Source of the DNA: JBBDRV01 sp040905285
GTDB lineage: Bacteria > Bacteroidota > Rhodothermia > Balneolales > Balneolaceae
Assembly: GCA_040905285.1 (NCBI GenBank)
Contig: JBBDRV010000244.1
Location: 1-14,600 of the forward strand
Direction of reading: 5' to 3'
Length of the DNA stretch: 14,600 nt
A program made the translations under genes and the position numbers. Shown piece after piece: positions 1-7,704 of this stretch. A model generated the notes under the pieces. It was not told where the DNA came from. It worked only from the letters and a program-made list of their open reading frames with translations, and ran no database searches. The number at the start of each line of letters is the position of its first letter. Position 1 is the first letter of the stretch.

Positions 1-37
1 GTGCAAATTCCATTGTGCCAAAATCTCATCCTGCTCG

Positions 38-66
38 CTTTCTGTTCCTAAGTCCAGACAGACTGC
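38..66 (-). repeat. Dispersed repeat, copy A (single arm)
   Basis: Read on the minus strand this begins GCAGTCTGTCTGGACTT and continues AGGAACAG. It matches 1093-1117 on the plus strand over GCAGTCTGTC, GGACTT and GGAACAG, apart from one inserted T and one A/G change. It starts at the base after the SDR stop codon. Its outer boundary cannot be set, because the element may extend to or beyond position 1. Confidence 0.6.
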
Positions 67-864
67 TCAGGGACGTCCTTTAAACGTATCCATCGAATGA
101 TACACCCTGAAAACCCGTCCTGCAAGCCAGTCAAAAATGAACCGGGGCAGGATGGCTTTTATTAAAGGAGTGAAGCGGACCATAAATGGTGCATGAATCT
201 TGAACCTGTGTTTGCGGATTCCCTTCAGCATTTTTTTGACAAGGGTATCCGTTTTCAGAAGCGGCACCAGGAAAGGAGCCCTCACCCCCTCAAACATTCC
301 TGTTTTCACATAACCGGGAATGACGCTGGTGACGCTTACACCGGTATGCTTTAATTCCAGCCGGAGAGATTCGGCCCATCCGAGGACAGCCCATTTACTT
401 GCACCATAGACACTCATCTTCGGATTGCCCAGATAACCTGCGGCTGAGGCCATGTTCACTATCTGACCGCTGCCCCTTTCGATCATTTTCGGAAGAAAGG
501 CATTGGCCACCAACATGCTTCCGACAGTATTGACCATCATGGTCTGCTCGATATCCCGGAATGTATAATCCCTGAAATATTCTCCGACAACGATACCGGC
601 ACAGTTGACGATAATATCGGGAACAAAACGGCCCTTGATTATCTGATCAGCCTCATTCAGGATATTGCGCGGATCCGTTACATCCACCCTGGAGGCCAGA
701 ACTTCTGTGGTTTTGTGAATATCAAGGGTCCGCAGCAGTTCCGGATCCCGGTCCCACAGGATGAGAGTGACACCAAAAGCTGATATCTGCTCGGCAAATC
801 GTCGGCCGATGCCGCTTGCAGCTCCGGTAACCAGTACGGTTTTATTTCTGTAAAAGGCTTTCAT
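67..864 (-). CDS. SDR family NAD(P)-dependent oxidoreductase
   Basis: A classical short-chain dehydrogenase/reductase of 265 aa, expected to oxidise or reduce a hydroxyl/carbonyl group with NAD(P)(H); the substrate cannot be read from the sequence. Visible motifs are the Rossmann cofactor loop TGAASGIG (residues 13-20), NCAG (87-90, usually NNAG), Asn112, and the catalytic Ser140, Tyr153 (YGASK) and Lys157. After the catalytic core, about 75 residues rich in basic and hydrophobic residues (PFLVPLL, FMVRFTPLIKAILPRFIFDWLAG) suggest membrane association, as in lipid-acting SDRs; this is inference. The ATG at 864 has only a weak Shine-Dalgarno-like AGGT upstream. The TGA stop is directly followed by a dispersed repeat. 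The gene is divergent from the DsbA-like gene across a 301-bp gap. Family assignment is certain; the reaction is unknown. Confidence 0.93.
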   Translation of the reverse strand: MKAFYRNKTVLVTGAASGIGRRFAEQISAFGVTLILWDRDPELLRTLDIHKTTEVLASRVDVTDPRNILNEADQIIKGRFVPDIIVNCAGIVVGEYFRDYTFRDIEQTMMVNTVGSMLVANAFLPKMIERGSGQIVNMASAAGYLGNPKMSVYGASKWAVLGWAESLRLELKHTGVSVTSVIPGYVKTGMFEGVRAPFLVPLLKTDTLVKKMLKGIRKHRFKIHAPFMVRFTPLIKAILPRFIFDWLAGRVFRVYHSMDTFKGRP

Positions 865-1031
865 GGTGGTAATTACCTGCCGGGGGATCTGCCGGCTGTT
901 TTTTCAGGTATCCCCTTCAGTTCATGCTGAAGTTAATGAATTGCGGCATCTGGGGGGAACGGGAATATTTTTCTTTACAAGGAAATGATTTATTTACCGT
1001 TGTAATCCCTTATGTTGTACTGGCCTGCACT

Positions 1032-1059
1032 GTGAATAATACAGGGTGAATAATACAGG
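1032..1059. repeat. Perfect 14-bp tandem duplication
   Basis: GTGAATAATACAGG occurs at 1032-1045 and again, identical, at 1046-1059. It lies about 107 bp before the DsbA-like start codon. It is one of several short tandem duplications near gene starts in this window. Confidence 0.9.
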
Positions 1060-1092
1060 CTGGATCTTTAAAAGAAAAAAGTAACAGAGCAA

Positions 1093-1138
1093 GCAGTCTG
1101 TCGGACTTGGGAACAGTAGAGTAAGTCCGACAGACTGC
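1093..1138. repeat. 16-bp perfect inverted repeat (dispersed repeat copy B)
   Basis: GCAGTCTGTCGGACTT (1093-1108) and its exact reverse complement (1123-1138) flank a 14-base loop. The left arm plus loop start (to GGAACAG) matches copy A at 38-66. The stem could form in the leader RNA of the DsbA-like gene, whose start is 27 bases downstream. No T-run follows on the plus strand. On the minus strand a T-rich run comes about 12 bases after the stem, too far for a standard terminator, and no minus-strand gene ends there. A REP-like palindromic unit is the best description. Confidence 0.85.
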
Positions 1139-1165
1139 AAGGTAATAAACAAAAGGTAATGGACA

Positions 1166-1777
1166 ATGAGTAAAAATATACAGTTAATAGCATGGGTAGC
1201 GTTTATTGCTATAGCAGGAGGTGTTGTTGTATACACCTTGCAGAACAGGAACGGCAATGACGGCACTGCATCAGCAACGGACAACAGCGAAGCTCAGCAT
1301 GTGGAGATTTTGAAATACAGTGATTACTCCTGCCCGGCCTGCAAGGCATATATCCCCATACAGAAAGAGCTTGAACGGCAATTTGGAGATAAACTGACCA
1401 TTGAATACCGGCATTTTCCCCTTGGAGGATTTGAACATTCGGAACTGGCTGCAAGAGCGGTCGAGGCAGCCGCTGAACAGGGCAGAAGGGAAGAGATGCA
1501 TGACAAGGTGTTTGAAGAGCAGCAGGTCTGGTCATCGGGCAATGCGGAAGAAATATTTATGTCTTACGCCGAAGAGTTCGGTCTGGATCAGGAGCAGTTT
1601 GAAAGAGACCTTCATTCCGATGAGATCCGCGAGAGAGTACAGCGTCAGAAATCCGAGGGGTCCAGGCGCATGGTTCAGGGAACACCTACATTTTTTATCA
1701 ACGGTCAGCGCGTACAGCAGAATCCACAAAACTATTCTCAATTCGAATCCATCGTTGAGATGCATATGTACCAGTAA
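1166..1777 (+). CDS. DsbA-like thioredoxin-domain protein, membrane anchored
   Basis: A 203-aa protein of the DsbA/DsbG-like group, expected to act on thiols of envelope proteins as an oxidase or isomerase. An N-terminal hydrophobic segment (about residues 7-24) is an uncleaved anchor or signal sequence. It is followed by a polar linker (25-45) and a thioredoxin-fold domain with the active-site motif CPAC (Cys56 and Cys59). A helical insertion lies at about 90-165, and the cis-proline loop GTPTFFING has Pro174. The middle dipeptide PA differs from the PH of E. coli DsbA, so redox potential cannot be inferred by analogy. The ATG at 1166 has a good AAAAGG site nine bases upstream. The next gene is on the same strand after 131 bp, so cotranscription is possible but not shown. 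No DsbB partner is visible. Confidence 0.9.
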   Translation: MSKNIQLIAWVAFIAIAGGVVVYTLQNRNGNDGTASATDNSEAQHVEILKYSDYSCPACKAYIPIQKELERQFGDKLTIEYRHFPLGGFEHSELAARAVEAAAEQGRREEMHDKVFEEQQVWSSGNAEEIFMSYAEEFGLDQEQFERDLHSDEIRERVQRQKSEGSRRMVQGTPTFFINGQRVQQNPQNYSQFESIVEMHMYQ

Positions 1778-1860
1778 AATCTGAAGCATATCCACATGTC
1801 CGGGATGAAGATTGAATGGAGATAAAGCAGTAACTGCAGAAAGCCGTAAAGCAGGTGGAC

Positions 1861-1890
1861 GCAGAAGTAACAGATGCAGAAGTAACAGAT
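1861..1890. repeat. Perfect 15-bp tandem duplication
   Basis: GCAGAAGTAACAGAT occurs at 1861-1875 and again at 1876-1890. It lies 19 bp before the preferred start of the gamma-carbonic anhydrase gene. If translation began at the GTG at 1855 instead, it would encode a repeated AEVTD peptide. Confidence 0.92.
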
Positions 1891-1908
1891 GTATTAGATG
1901 CAAAGGTC

Positions 1909-2460
1909 ATGATTTATGAATTCTATAATAAAAAGCCGGCGTTCGACTACAACGTCTTTATTGCCCCGAGTGCCGACCTGATCGGTGATGTTACGGTCGG
2001 GGAGAAAAGCAGTATCTGGTTCAATGCAACATTGCGGGGCGATGTCAACTGGATTGAAATCGGGCAGAGAAGCAATATACAGGACAACAGCTGTGTTCAC
2101 GTGATGAACCGGACGGGTCCCACCCGTATAGGCAGCGACGTCACTGTCGGCCACAGTGCAATGATACACGGCTGTACAATTAAAGACCGGGTACTGGTGG
2201 GCATTCACGCCACGGTGCTTGACAAGGCAGTAGTGGAAAGCGATGTCATACTTGCTGCGGGAAGCCTGGTCCCACCCGGCAAAATCCTTGAATCCGGTTA
2301 TCTGTACATGGGTTCTCCCGTTAAACAGGTGCGTAAATTAAGCGGGGATGAGATCGATTCAATCAAGCGGCATGCCGACAATTATGTACGGTATGCCCGT
2401 GCACACATGCACTTCGACAAGTCCGACCGGAATCCTTTTTATGAGAGAGAAGAAGAATAG
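1909..2460 (+). CDS. Gamma-carbonic anhydrase-family hexapeptide-repeat protein
   Basis: A 183-aa left-handed beta-helix protein of the gamma-carbonic anhydrase/YrdA/PaaY family, whose members form trimers with zinc at subunit interfaces. Three putative zinc ligands are present: His64 (CVHV), His82 and His87 (GHSAMIHGC). Family residues Arg43, Asp45 (RGD) and Gln58-Asp59 are also there. The glycine/valine-rich hexapeptide coils run from about residue 16 to 140, followed by a C-terminal helix. CO2 hydration is plausible, but many family members have no demonstrated activity. The ATG at 1909 is chosen because family proteins begin near MIYEF. An in-frame GTG at 1855 would add 18 residues made mostly from a tandem duplication. 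AAAGG lies only two bases before this ATG, so the start is not fully settled. Confidence 0.88.
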   Translation: MIYEFYNKKPAFDYNVFIAPSADLIGDVTVGEKSSIWFNATLRGDVNWIEIGQRSNIQDNSCVHVMNRTGPTRIGSDVTVGHSAMIHGCTIKDRVLVGIHATVLDKAVVESDVILAAGSLVPPGKILESGYLYMGSPVKQVRKLSGDEIDSIKRHADNYVRYARAHMHFDKSDRNPFYEREEE

Positions 2461-2508
2461 GCACTATACCTGAACCGGGAAAAGCGGCGGGTTCATATCT
2501 GAAAAGTC

Positions 2509-3645
2509 ATGTCCGGGATCTACATACATATTCCATTTTGCAGGCAGGCCTGCTCCTACTGTGATTTCTATTTTGTTACGCGGCAGGAAATGCGCGGAGA
2601 ATTTGTAAGCCGGCTTTGTGACGAGATCGACCGGTACGGTGAGACGGCCTTCGCAGATGAACCGGTTGAAACAGTCTATATCGGTGGCGGCACCCCCTCT
2701 CTTTTGAGCGCTTCCGAGATCAGTGCCATTTTCAGTCACCTTGAAAAGAATTTCAGCCTCCGGACAAAAGAGGTGACCATGGAGCTGAATCCCGATGATG
2801 TGACGGTGGCTTATCTGAAAGAGCTGCAGTCAGCCGGAATTACCCGTGCCAGTATGGGTGTCCAGACGTTTGATCCGGACCGCCTTGGTTTTATGAACAG
2901 GGCTCACAATCCTTCAGAAGCTGTTCAGGCACTGAATTTTTTGAGGGAGGCTGGATTCAGTGTTTTTACAGCAGACCTGATTTACGGCAATCCTGGGCAG
3001 ACGGTAGAAGAGCTGGATGAGGATATTGATCGTTTGCTTGAATTTGATCCGCCCCATATCTCCGCTTATGCCCTGACGATTGAGCCGGGGACCCGCCTGG
3101 GGAAACAGGTTGAATCGGGAAGGATGACCCCGGCCGGTGACGATCAGGTAGCTGACCATTTCGACCTGCTGACCCGCAAACTTCCTGAAAAAGGCCTGCA
3201 CCGCTACGAAATCAGCAGTTACAGTAAAAAAGGCTTTGAAGCGATACACAACAGGAATTACTGGCATCATAAGAATTACCTGGGACTGGGCCCTTCAGCC
3301 CACAGTTTCTGGTGGGGACAAGAGGGGGCAAGGCGCTGGAAGACGGTAAACAGCATCAGGCAATATCTGGATGAGCCGTTTGACAGGATGTCGGTTGAAA
3401 AGGAGAACCTGCCGCTCGCGGTTCTGGCGGAGGAGCGTTTGATGCTCGGGTTAAGAACCCGGCAGGGGATTCTCATCCGGGAACTTGATGACAGATACGG
3501 CTACTCCCTGAGTCCCGGACAGAGAGAATGGCTGGGTAAAAAAGCAGATGAAGGACTGGTCTTTTTTGACGGCAGACAGATCAGTCTTACAACGGACGGC
3601 CTGAAACTGGCAGACCATCTGGTTGTGGAGCTGCTTTTGAAATAG
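2509..3645 (+). CDS. hemW: Radical SAM haem chaperone HemW
   Basis: A 378-aa radical SAM protein of the HemW (formerly HemN-like coproporphyrinogen oxidase) family, thought to deliver haem to apo-proteins. The [4Fe-4S]-binding CxxxCxxC motif is Cys11, Cys15 and Cys18, and the SAM-binding GGGTPS is at 59-64. The conserved block NYWHHKNYLGLGPSAHSF is near residues 249-266, followed by the C-terminal winged-helix-like HemW domain. There is no N-terminal extension with the extra cysteine typical of true HemN, which favours HemW. The ATG at 2509 has little Shine-Dalgarno signal. The gap to the upstream gamma-CA gene is 48 bp, so the two may be cotranscribed. The gene converges on the metalloprotease gene with 95 bp between stops. 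Those 95 bp hold only scattered 7-8 bp inverted repeats (3646-3652/3685-3691 and 3652-3659/3706-3713) without a T-run, so no terminator is called. Confidence 0.94.
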   Translation: MSGIYIHIPFCRQACSYCDFYFVTRQEMRGEFVSRLCDEIDRYGETAFADEPVETVYIGGGTPSLLSASEISAIFSHLEKNFSLRTKEVTMELNPDDVTVAYLKELQSAGITRASMGVQTFDPDRLGFMNRAHNPSEAVQALNFLREAGFSVFTADLIYGNPGQTVEELDEDIDRLLEFDPPHISAYALTIEPGTRLGKQVESGRMTPAGDDQVADHFDLLTRKLPEKGLHRYEISSYSKKGFEAIHNRNYWHHKNYLGLGPSAHSFWWGQEGARRWKTVNSIRQYLDEPFDRMSVEKENLPLAVLAEERLMLGLRTRQGILIRELDDRYGYSLSPGQREWLGKKADEGLVFFDGRQISLTTDGLKLADHLVVELLLK

Positions 3646-3740
3646 CCTCTGCTGTCCGGTTTTGCAGGGGGTCGGGTATGAATTGCAGAGGGTGGGTACA
3701 AGGTGCCGGACAGGTTCAGGATCACCGGCGGGGCAGGTGA

Positions 3741-5573
3741 TCATTTGATAAACATCATTTTTTTCGAAAGGACCCGTCTGCCGGCCGTCAGGCGATAGAT
3801 GTAGACACCGCTCGCAAGACCCTCTGCTTCAAAACTGACGTCGTGGAATCCCCGAGCGTATTGCCGGTCGGCCAGGCCGGCCACACGCCTGCCCAGAATA
3901 TCGTAGATCTCCAGGCGGACCCTCTGTTCGGTATCGACTGCAAACCGTATATGCGTAGAGGAAGTGAACGGATTGGGGTAGTTCTGGAACAGGGCAATTT
4001 CCTCGGGACTGACACTTTCTATCCTGAAGGAATAGCTGTTCGTGCTCTCTTCATCGACATTGACGACAACAACCCCCATTTTTTCAAGATCCTCCCACAG
4101 CCAGTCTGTCTGAATTTCAGTCAGCCGGTCCCGGCCGGTCACCTGGGTGTATTCCACCGACCCGTCGTGAAAATATCCGATGATCCCCACCCCGATCCCT
4201 TCCCGTTCGTGTCTGACCGTAATCCGGGGGTTTCCGAATGTGCCCGCTGCGGGGCTGACCTGGATGAAATGTCCACCCAGCGGACGCAGGGTCTCATCCG
4301 AGGCCGTACTGTCGGGCAGCGTTGTCACGTTCAGGTTAAATCGGGCGTGCGGATAGTCGTCCCGCTTGATGAACCCGAAATCGAAACCGGATAGGACCGG
4401 ACCGGAGGAGAGGTGCCACGCCAGGTTTTCAATATGATTTTGTTCAAATGCCGTATCACCGGACTCATCATCGTACTGATAGAGGCTTTCCCGTATAGCC
4501 TCTGTGAAAGCTTTGGCAGGCTGTAGCCTGAAACGGTCCCAGACATCAACCCAGAAGGGCATTCCGTATTTTTCCGCAAAGTAAAGCATCCAGGTGGCAT
4601 GGCTGTATGCAACCGGTGGGGGGATTTCCGGATTGCCGAAAATCGAGAGCAGATCGGGTATGTCCGACCTGAGTGCTGTTTTGATGTAATGAAAATAGTC
4701 ATTTACATCCGGAAAGATGATGTCTTCTATCATCACGGCATCCATTTCAATCCACGCCTCCGTGTCTTCTTCCGGAGGCCCGTCCCACCGGTTGGTGGCG
4801 TACTGGCTGGCATGCTTGTATTCATGTGCCGTTGTCACATAGAGCGCCCCCCGACGGTTCCCTTCGGGGTGGTCGTTTTCCGGGAATCCCTCGAAATTGT
4901 TATTCAGCACCATAAAGCTGGAAAGGCCGTCCGAACAGGTGACTCCGTAGAAGCTGAAGTCCCTGTAGTGGATATTATACGGCTCCAAAACAGAGGTGAT
5001 CAGGGGATCCGCGAAACCCAGCCTGTCTGTCAGGTGCTTCCACGAAGAGTCGGCTGCAAAAGCGGTTCTTTCGACGAAAACAGGCACGTTGCTGCCGGGC
5101 CGGGATTCAGACGGCACTGCGTGCGGACCGGATGTATCGTAATGGATGCGAAAATTCCCGGATTGGCTGACATGGCTGAACTCCGTCTCCGGCCGGCTGC
5201 AGTTCGCTTGTCGGTAGGCGTTCAGCTCGCGTGCGACCTCCGGGCTCAGCCGGTCTTTTTTCTTCTCAAATTCACTGAACAGAGAAGTGAGGCAGCGGGC
5301 CTGTACGCCATTTTCCGGCATAAAGGTTCGGGACGCTTTTTCAGGTTCAAAAACCACCCGGAATTTTTCTCTCAGGGCACTATCCAGCGTAAGCGCGCCG
5401 TTTTTATAGGCGTTGTCAATCTGTTGAAATACCTGTTCCGCCGGGGAAGGCTGTTGCCGGTCCGGCTGCTGGGCAAAAACCGGCGCAGCTGCAGGTAGTG
5501 CAATCATCAGAAACAGGAATAACGTGTGTCTGATCTTTACAGTTGTCTGATCATCACAATAGCTGGAAGTCAC
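3741..5573 (-). CDS. Secreted putative zinc metalloprotease with T9SS sorting domain
   Basis: A 610-aa exported protein. An N-terminal signal peptide is visible (basic KIRH, hydrophobic core about 17-31, probable cleavage after VFA near residue 34). The zinc motif HEYKH is at 250-254. A downstream EAWIEMDAVMIEDI block, with Glu276 as candidate third ligand, resembles the MXAN_6640-type putative metalloproteases; that family assignment comes from motif memory. A beta-rich middle region precedes a C-terminal type A T9SS sorting domain (about 527-610: FQNYPNPF, IYDILGRRV, GVYIYRL, KKMMFIK). The product is therefore expected to cross the outer membrane and be released or attached at the surface. 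The start is GTG at 5573, because an in-frame stop lies two codons upstream and no ATG fits before the signal peptide. It stands alone, divergent from trhO across 168 bp. Confidence 0.88.
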   Translation of the reverse strand: MTSSYCDDQTTVKIRHTLFLFLMIALPAAAPVFAQQPDRQQPSPAEQVFQQIDNAYKNGALTLDSALREKFRVVFEPEKASRTFMPENGVQARCLTSLFSEFEKKKDRLSPEVARELNAYRQANCSRPETEFSHVSQSGNFRIHYDTSGPHAVPSESRPGSNVPVFVERTAFAADSSWKHLTDRLGFADPLITSVLEPYNIHYRDFSFYGVTCSDGLSSFMVLNNNFEGFPENDHPEGNRRGALYVTTAHEYKHASQYATNRWDGPPEEDTEAWIEMDAVMIEDIIFPDVNDYFHYIKTALRSDIPDLLSIFGNPEIPPPVAYSHATWMLYFAEKYGMPFWVDVWDRFRLQPAKAFTEAIRESLYQYDDESGDTAFEQNHIENLAWHLSSGPVLSGFDFGFIKRDDYPHARFNLNVTTLPDSTASDETLRPLGGHFIQVSPAAGTFGNPRITVRHEREGIGVGIIGYFHDGSVEYTQVTGRDRLTEIQTDWLWEDLEKMGVVVVNVDEESTNSYSFRIESVSPEEIALFQNYPNPFTSSTHIRFAVDTEQRVRLEIYDILGRRVAGLADRQYARGFHDVSFEAEGLASGVYIYRLTAGRRVLSKKMMFIK

Positions 5574-5680
5574 GTATCAGAGCCGGTTTTTTTCAAAATT
5601 TGCAGTTTAGAGCCATTTCAGGTTAGTTTGTGCTTTTAAAATACAATTCAGGCAACGATTCAATTCAATCAAAAAGAACC

Positions 5681-5693
5681 AAGCAGTCCGTCG
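5681..5693 (+). repeat. Possible degraded dispersed repeat, copy C
   Basis: AAGCAGTCCGTCG matches AAGCAGTCTGTCG at 1091-1103 in 12 of 13 bases and then diverges. It sits in the gap between the metalloprotease and trhO, 48 bp before the trhO start. A short match such as this could be chance. Confidence 0.3.
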
Positions 5694-5741
5694 AAACCGT
5701 TAGTCATATCTTTTCATCCTTAAGTCTGTAAACTGAAGAAA

Positions 5742-6695
5742 ATGGTTGATGTAATTTTGTACTATAATTTTACAACTGTGGAAGACCCCGATCAACTTTG
5801 TAAGAGACATCGTCATTTTCTGAGAGAACTTGGCGTGAAAGGCCGGGTCTATATCGGAAAAGAGGGAATCAACGGAACCCTGTCCGGATCCGAAGAGCAG
5901 ATGGCGGCATATAAAACATACCTGACAGGCATCAGCGGTTTTGAAGATACAGAATTCAAGACCGATAAATCAGAAGAGGTGCCGTTTGCCAAGCTGATCT
6001 GTAAAGCGCGGGACGAAATTGTCTCGCTCCACGTCGACGGACTGGATCCGGCTGAAGGCGGACGATATCTGGAGCCGGATCAGTGGAGGGACATGCTGGA
6101 GTCAGGCGAAGACTGCGTTGTTATAGATGTACGGAATAACTATGAGACCCGGGTGGGCCACTTCGAAGGGGCGGTCACTCCCGATGTGGAAACGTTTTAT
6201 GAATTTCCGGAGTGGCTGGAACGGGCGGATATTCCAAAGGACAAGAAAGTGCTGATGTATTGTACCGGAGGGATCCGTTGTGAGAAGTTTTCCGTTCTGA
6301 TGAAAAAAAAGGGATGGGCGGATGTCAATCAGCTTCACGGCGGCATATTAAGATATGCCGAAGAAGAGGGGGGAAAGCATTACCGGGGAAAGTGTTTTGT
6401 ATTTGACGATCGCCTGGTGGTTCCGGTCAACAGGGACAGCCTGCAGCCTGTCGCCAGATGTGAAATTACAGGGAAACCCGCCGACAGCTATATCAACTGC
6501 TCCAATATGGAGTGTAACAAGCTGTTTGTCTGTTCCGAAGAGGGAGCTGTGCTCATGGAGGGATGCTGCAGTGACAAATGCCGCCGGAGTGATTACAAGA
6601 GGCCGTTTAACATGGATAATGCATTCAAGCCGTTCCGTAAATGGTACAACTATTTCGGGGAAGAATTCAAGGAGCGGGACCTGCAGGAAAAGTGA
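5742..6695 (+). CDS. trhO: tRNA uridine(34) hydroxylase (rhodanese-domain protein)
   Basis: A 317-aa member of the TrhO/YceA family, which hydroxylates U34 of certain tRNAs as the first step toward (c)mo5U wobble modification. The N-terminal domain (1-100) carries the family block YIGKEGINGTLSG (38-50). A rhodanese domain (about 113-210) holds the active-site loop CTGGIRCEK, with catalytic Cys174 and the second Cys180. A cysteine-rich C-terminal part (Cys240, 253, 258, 264, 275, 276, 280) is typical of the long bacterial form and may bind metal. The ATG at 5742 follows the purine-rich stretch GAAGAAA. The gene ends ten bases before the stop of the convergent hydrolase gene. Length and motifs are normal for the family. 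Confidence 0.94.
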   Translation: MVDVILYYNFTTVEDPDQLCKRHRHFLRELGVKGRVYIGKEGINGTLSGSEEQMAAYKTYLTGISGFEDTEFKTDKSEEVPFAKLICKARDEIVSLHVDGLDPAEGGRYLEPDQWRDMLESGEDCVVIDVRNNYETRVGHFEGAVTPDVETFYEFPEWLERADIPKDKKVLMYCTGGIRCEKFSVLMKKKGWADVNQLHGGILRYAEEEGGKHYRGKCFVFDDRLVVPVNRDSLQPVARCEITGKPADSYINCSNMECNKLFVCSEEGAVLMEGCCSDKCRRSDYKRPFNMDNAFKPFRKWYNYFGEEFKERDLQEK

Positions 6696-6705
6696 CGGGA
6701 AATGA

Positions 6706-7503
6706 TCAGGGATTTTTTAAAAATGCTTTTGCTATGGCGGCAAACTGCTTCGGTTTGTCAAGAAAAGCATAATGACCGGCCCCGTCTATAATGACAAGGG
6801 CTCCGTTTTTTAGCCCGGCTTCCATTCGCCTGGCCTGATAGAGAGGGGTGGCTTCATCGTCTTCACCCCAGAGAAGCAGAATTTCATGCTCAATTTCCGG
6901 AAGCAGGTCATCCAGATGCTCAGTGACCGATTTAACGAATGTTTCTCTCATTATGCCTGTGAGACTGCGGTAATCGGGCGAACCAAGTTTCTTCCAGAGA
7001 GCTGTTTTGCGCAAATGCCTGTCTGCTATTTTCCGGAGGCCGGCGGGCAGGATCAACAGGGGCGCTTTCAGGGCCCGGGCCAGATATTTCCTGAAATAAA
7101 AGGAGAGGGGTCTTTTCGGCTTCATTCCGGCGCCGCCGGTAATTAGTACCCGCCCGATTTTATAGGACAGGTCCTTTCTCGTGAGCAGTTTTAATGCGAT
7201 ACGGCCTCCGAAAGAATGAACCAGCAGGTCTACTTCCTTCTCCCCCGTCGACTGGATAAATGCGCCGATCATATCGGCGTAATCGCTGACAGCCCATGCC
7301 TGTGGAGGTTCGGGAGAATTACCGAAACCAGGGAGGTCGACCAGCAGCGACCTGCAGACTGCCTGCAGCTGTTTTGCCACCGGAACCATTACCCGGGAAC
7401 TGCTTCCCCAGCCGTGCAGCTGGATCAGCGGTTTTCCCTCTCCGATGACCTGATAGGAGACGGGGGTGCCGTGATAGTCAAAAATATGGTTCGTCGGAGC
7501 CAT
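6706..7503 (-). CDS. Alpha/beta-fold hydrolase
   Basis: A 265-aa alpha/beta hydrolase, counting from the ATG at 7503. Visible features are the oxyanion-hole block LHGWG, a nucleophile elbow VHSFGG (Ser97; the usual first Gly is Val), the acid Asp216 (WGEDDEATP) and the catalytic His244 (GAGHYAF). A cap region lies at about 125-205 (KPKRPLSFYFRKYLARALKAP). It could be an esterase, lactonase or C-C bond hydrolase; the sequence does not say which. An in-frame TTG at 7554 would add 17 polar residues (TELTNTPENNRLTLNP). The ATG is preferred because family proteins start close to this point, but neither start has a good ribosome binding site. No same-strand neighbour is close enough for an operon. 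The 261 bp between this start and the next gene hold a 5-bp GC hairpin (7666-7685) and a tandem repeat (7705-7755). Confidence 0.88.
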   Translation of the reverse strand: MAPTNHIFDYHGTPVSYQVIGEGKPLIQLHGWGSSSRVMVPVAKQLQAVCRSLLVDLPGFGNSPEPPQAWAVSDYADMIGAFIQSTGEKEVDLLVHSFGGRIALKLLTRKDLSYKIGRVLITGGAGMKPKRPLSFYFRKYLARALKAPLLILPAGLRKIADRHLRKTALWKKLGSPDYRSLTGIMRETFVKSVTEHLDDLLPEIEHEILLLWGEDDEATPLYQARRMEAGLKNGALVIIDGAGHYAFLDKPKQFAAIAKAFLKNP

Positions 7504-7704
7504 CGGGTTCAACGTTAGCCGGTTATTTTCCGGTGTGTTTGTTAGCTCTGTCAAAGTAAAACTGCTTCTGAAAACTTTTCCGTGAAAGAAACAGGTCCGT
7601 GATAAAAATATCCATTGAAAGGAGATATTCCCTGTAAGGAAACATCCCTGTTGCGTTCATACAGTCCCGGTCCTGTGAGGCCGGGGAAAAGGGGATTTCT
7701 AATG

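Larger units (their letters stand above)
865..1165. other. Divergent intergenic region with repeats
   Basis: This 301-bp stretch separates the SDR gene (-) from the DsbA-like gene (+) and must hold promoters for both. It contains a small 6-bp inverted repeat (CTTCAG 915-920, CTGAAG 927-932), a perfect 14-bp tandem duplication (1032-1059), a purine-rich run (1070-1081) and a 16-bp palindrome (1093-1138). AAAAGG at 1151-1156 sits nine bases before the ATG at 1166 and is a good ribosome binding site. No credible coding sequence was seen; the antisense frame across 994-1284 lacks protein-like features. Confidence 0.6.

Noticed and set aside
915..932. 6-bp hairpin CTTCAG/CTGAAG
   Set aside because: The stem is too short, with no T-run or adjacent gene end, to call a terminator or operator.
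994..1284. 96-aa minus-strand open frame across the repeat region
   Set aside because: It overlaps the palindrome and the start of the DsbA-like gene and its composition looks like translated repeat DNA.
3646..3740. Terminator between the convergent hemW and metalloprotease genes
   Set aside because: Only weak, widely spaced inverted repeats of 7-8 bp are present and there is no T-run on either strand.
3843..4394. 183-aa open frame on the plus strand
   Set aside because: It is antisense to the C-terminal half of the metalloprotease and shows no protein-like signature.
4599..5498. 299-aa open frame on the plus strand
   Set aside because: It is antisense to the metalloprotease gene, which has a signal peptide, zinc motif and sorting domain. 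The plus-strand translation has no recognisable family features.
5599..5630. Bacteroidota-type promoter (TTTG ... TAGTTTG) ahead of trhO
   Set aside because: The -7-like element has one spacer base fewer than the TAnnTTTG consensus and the match is too short to separate from chance in AT-rich DNA.
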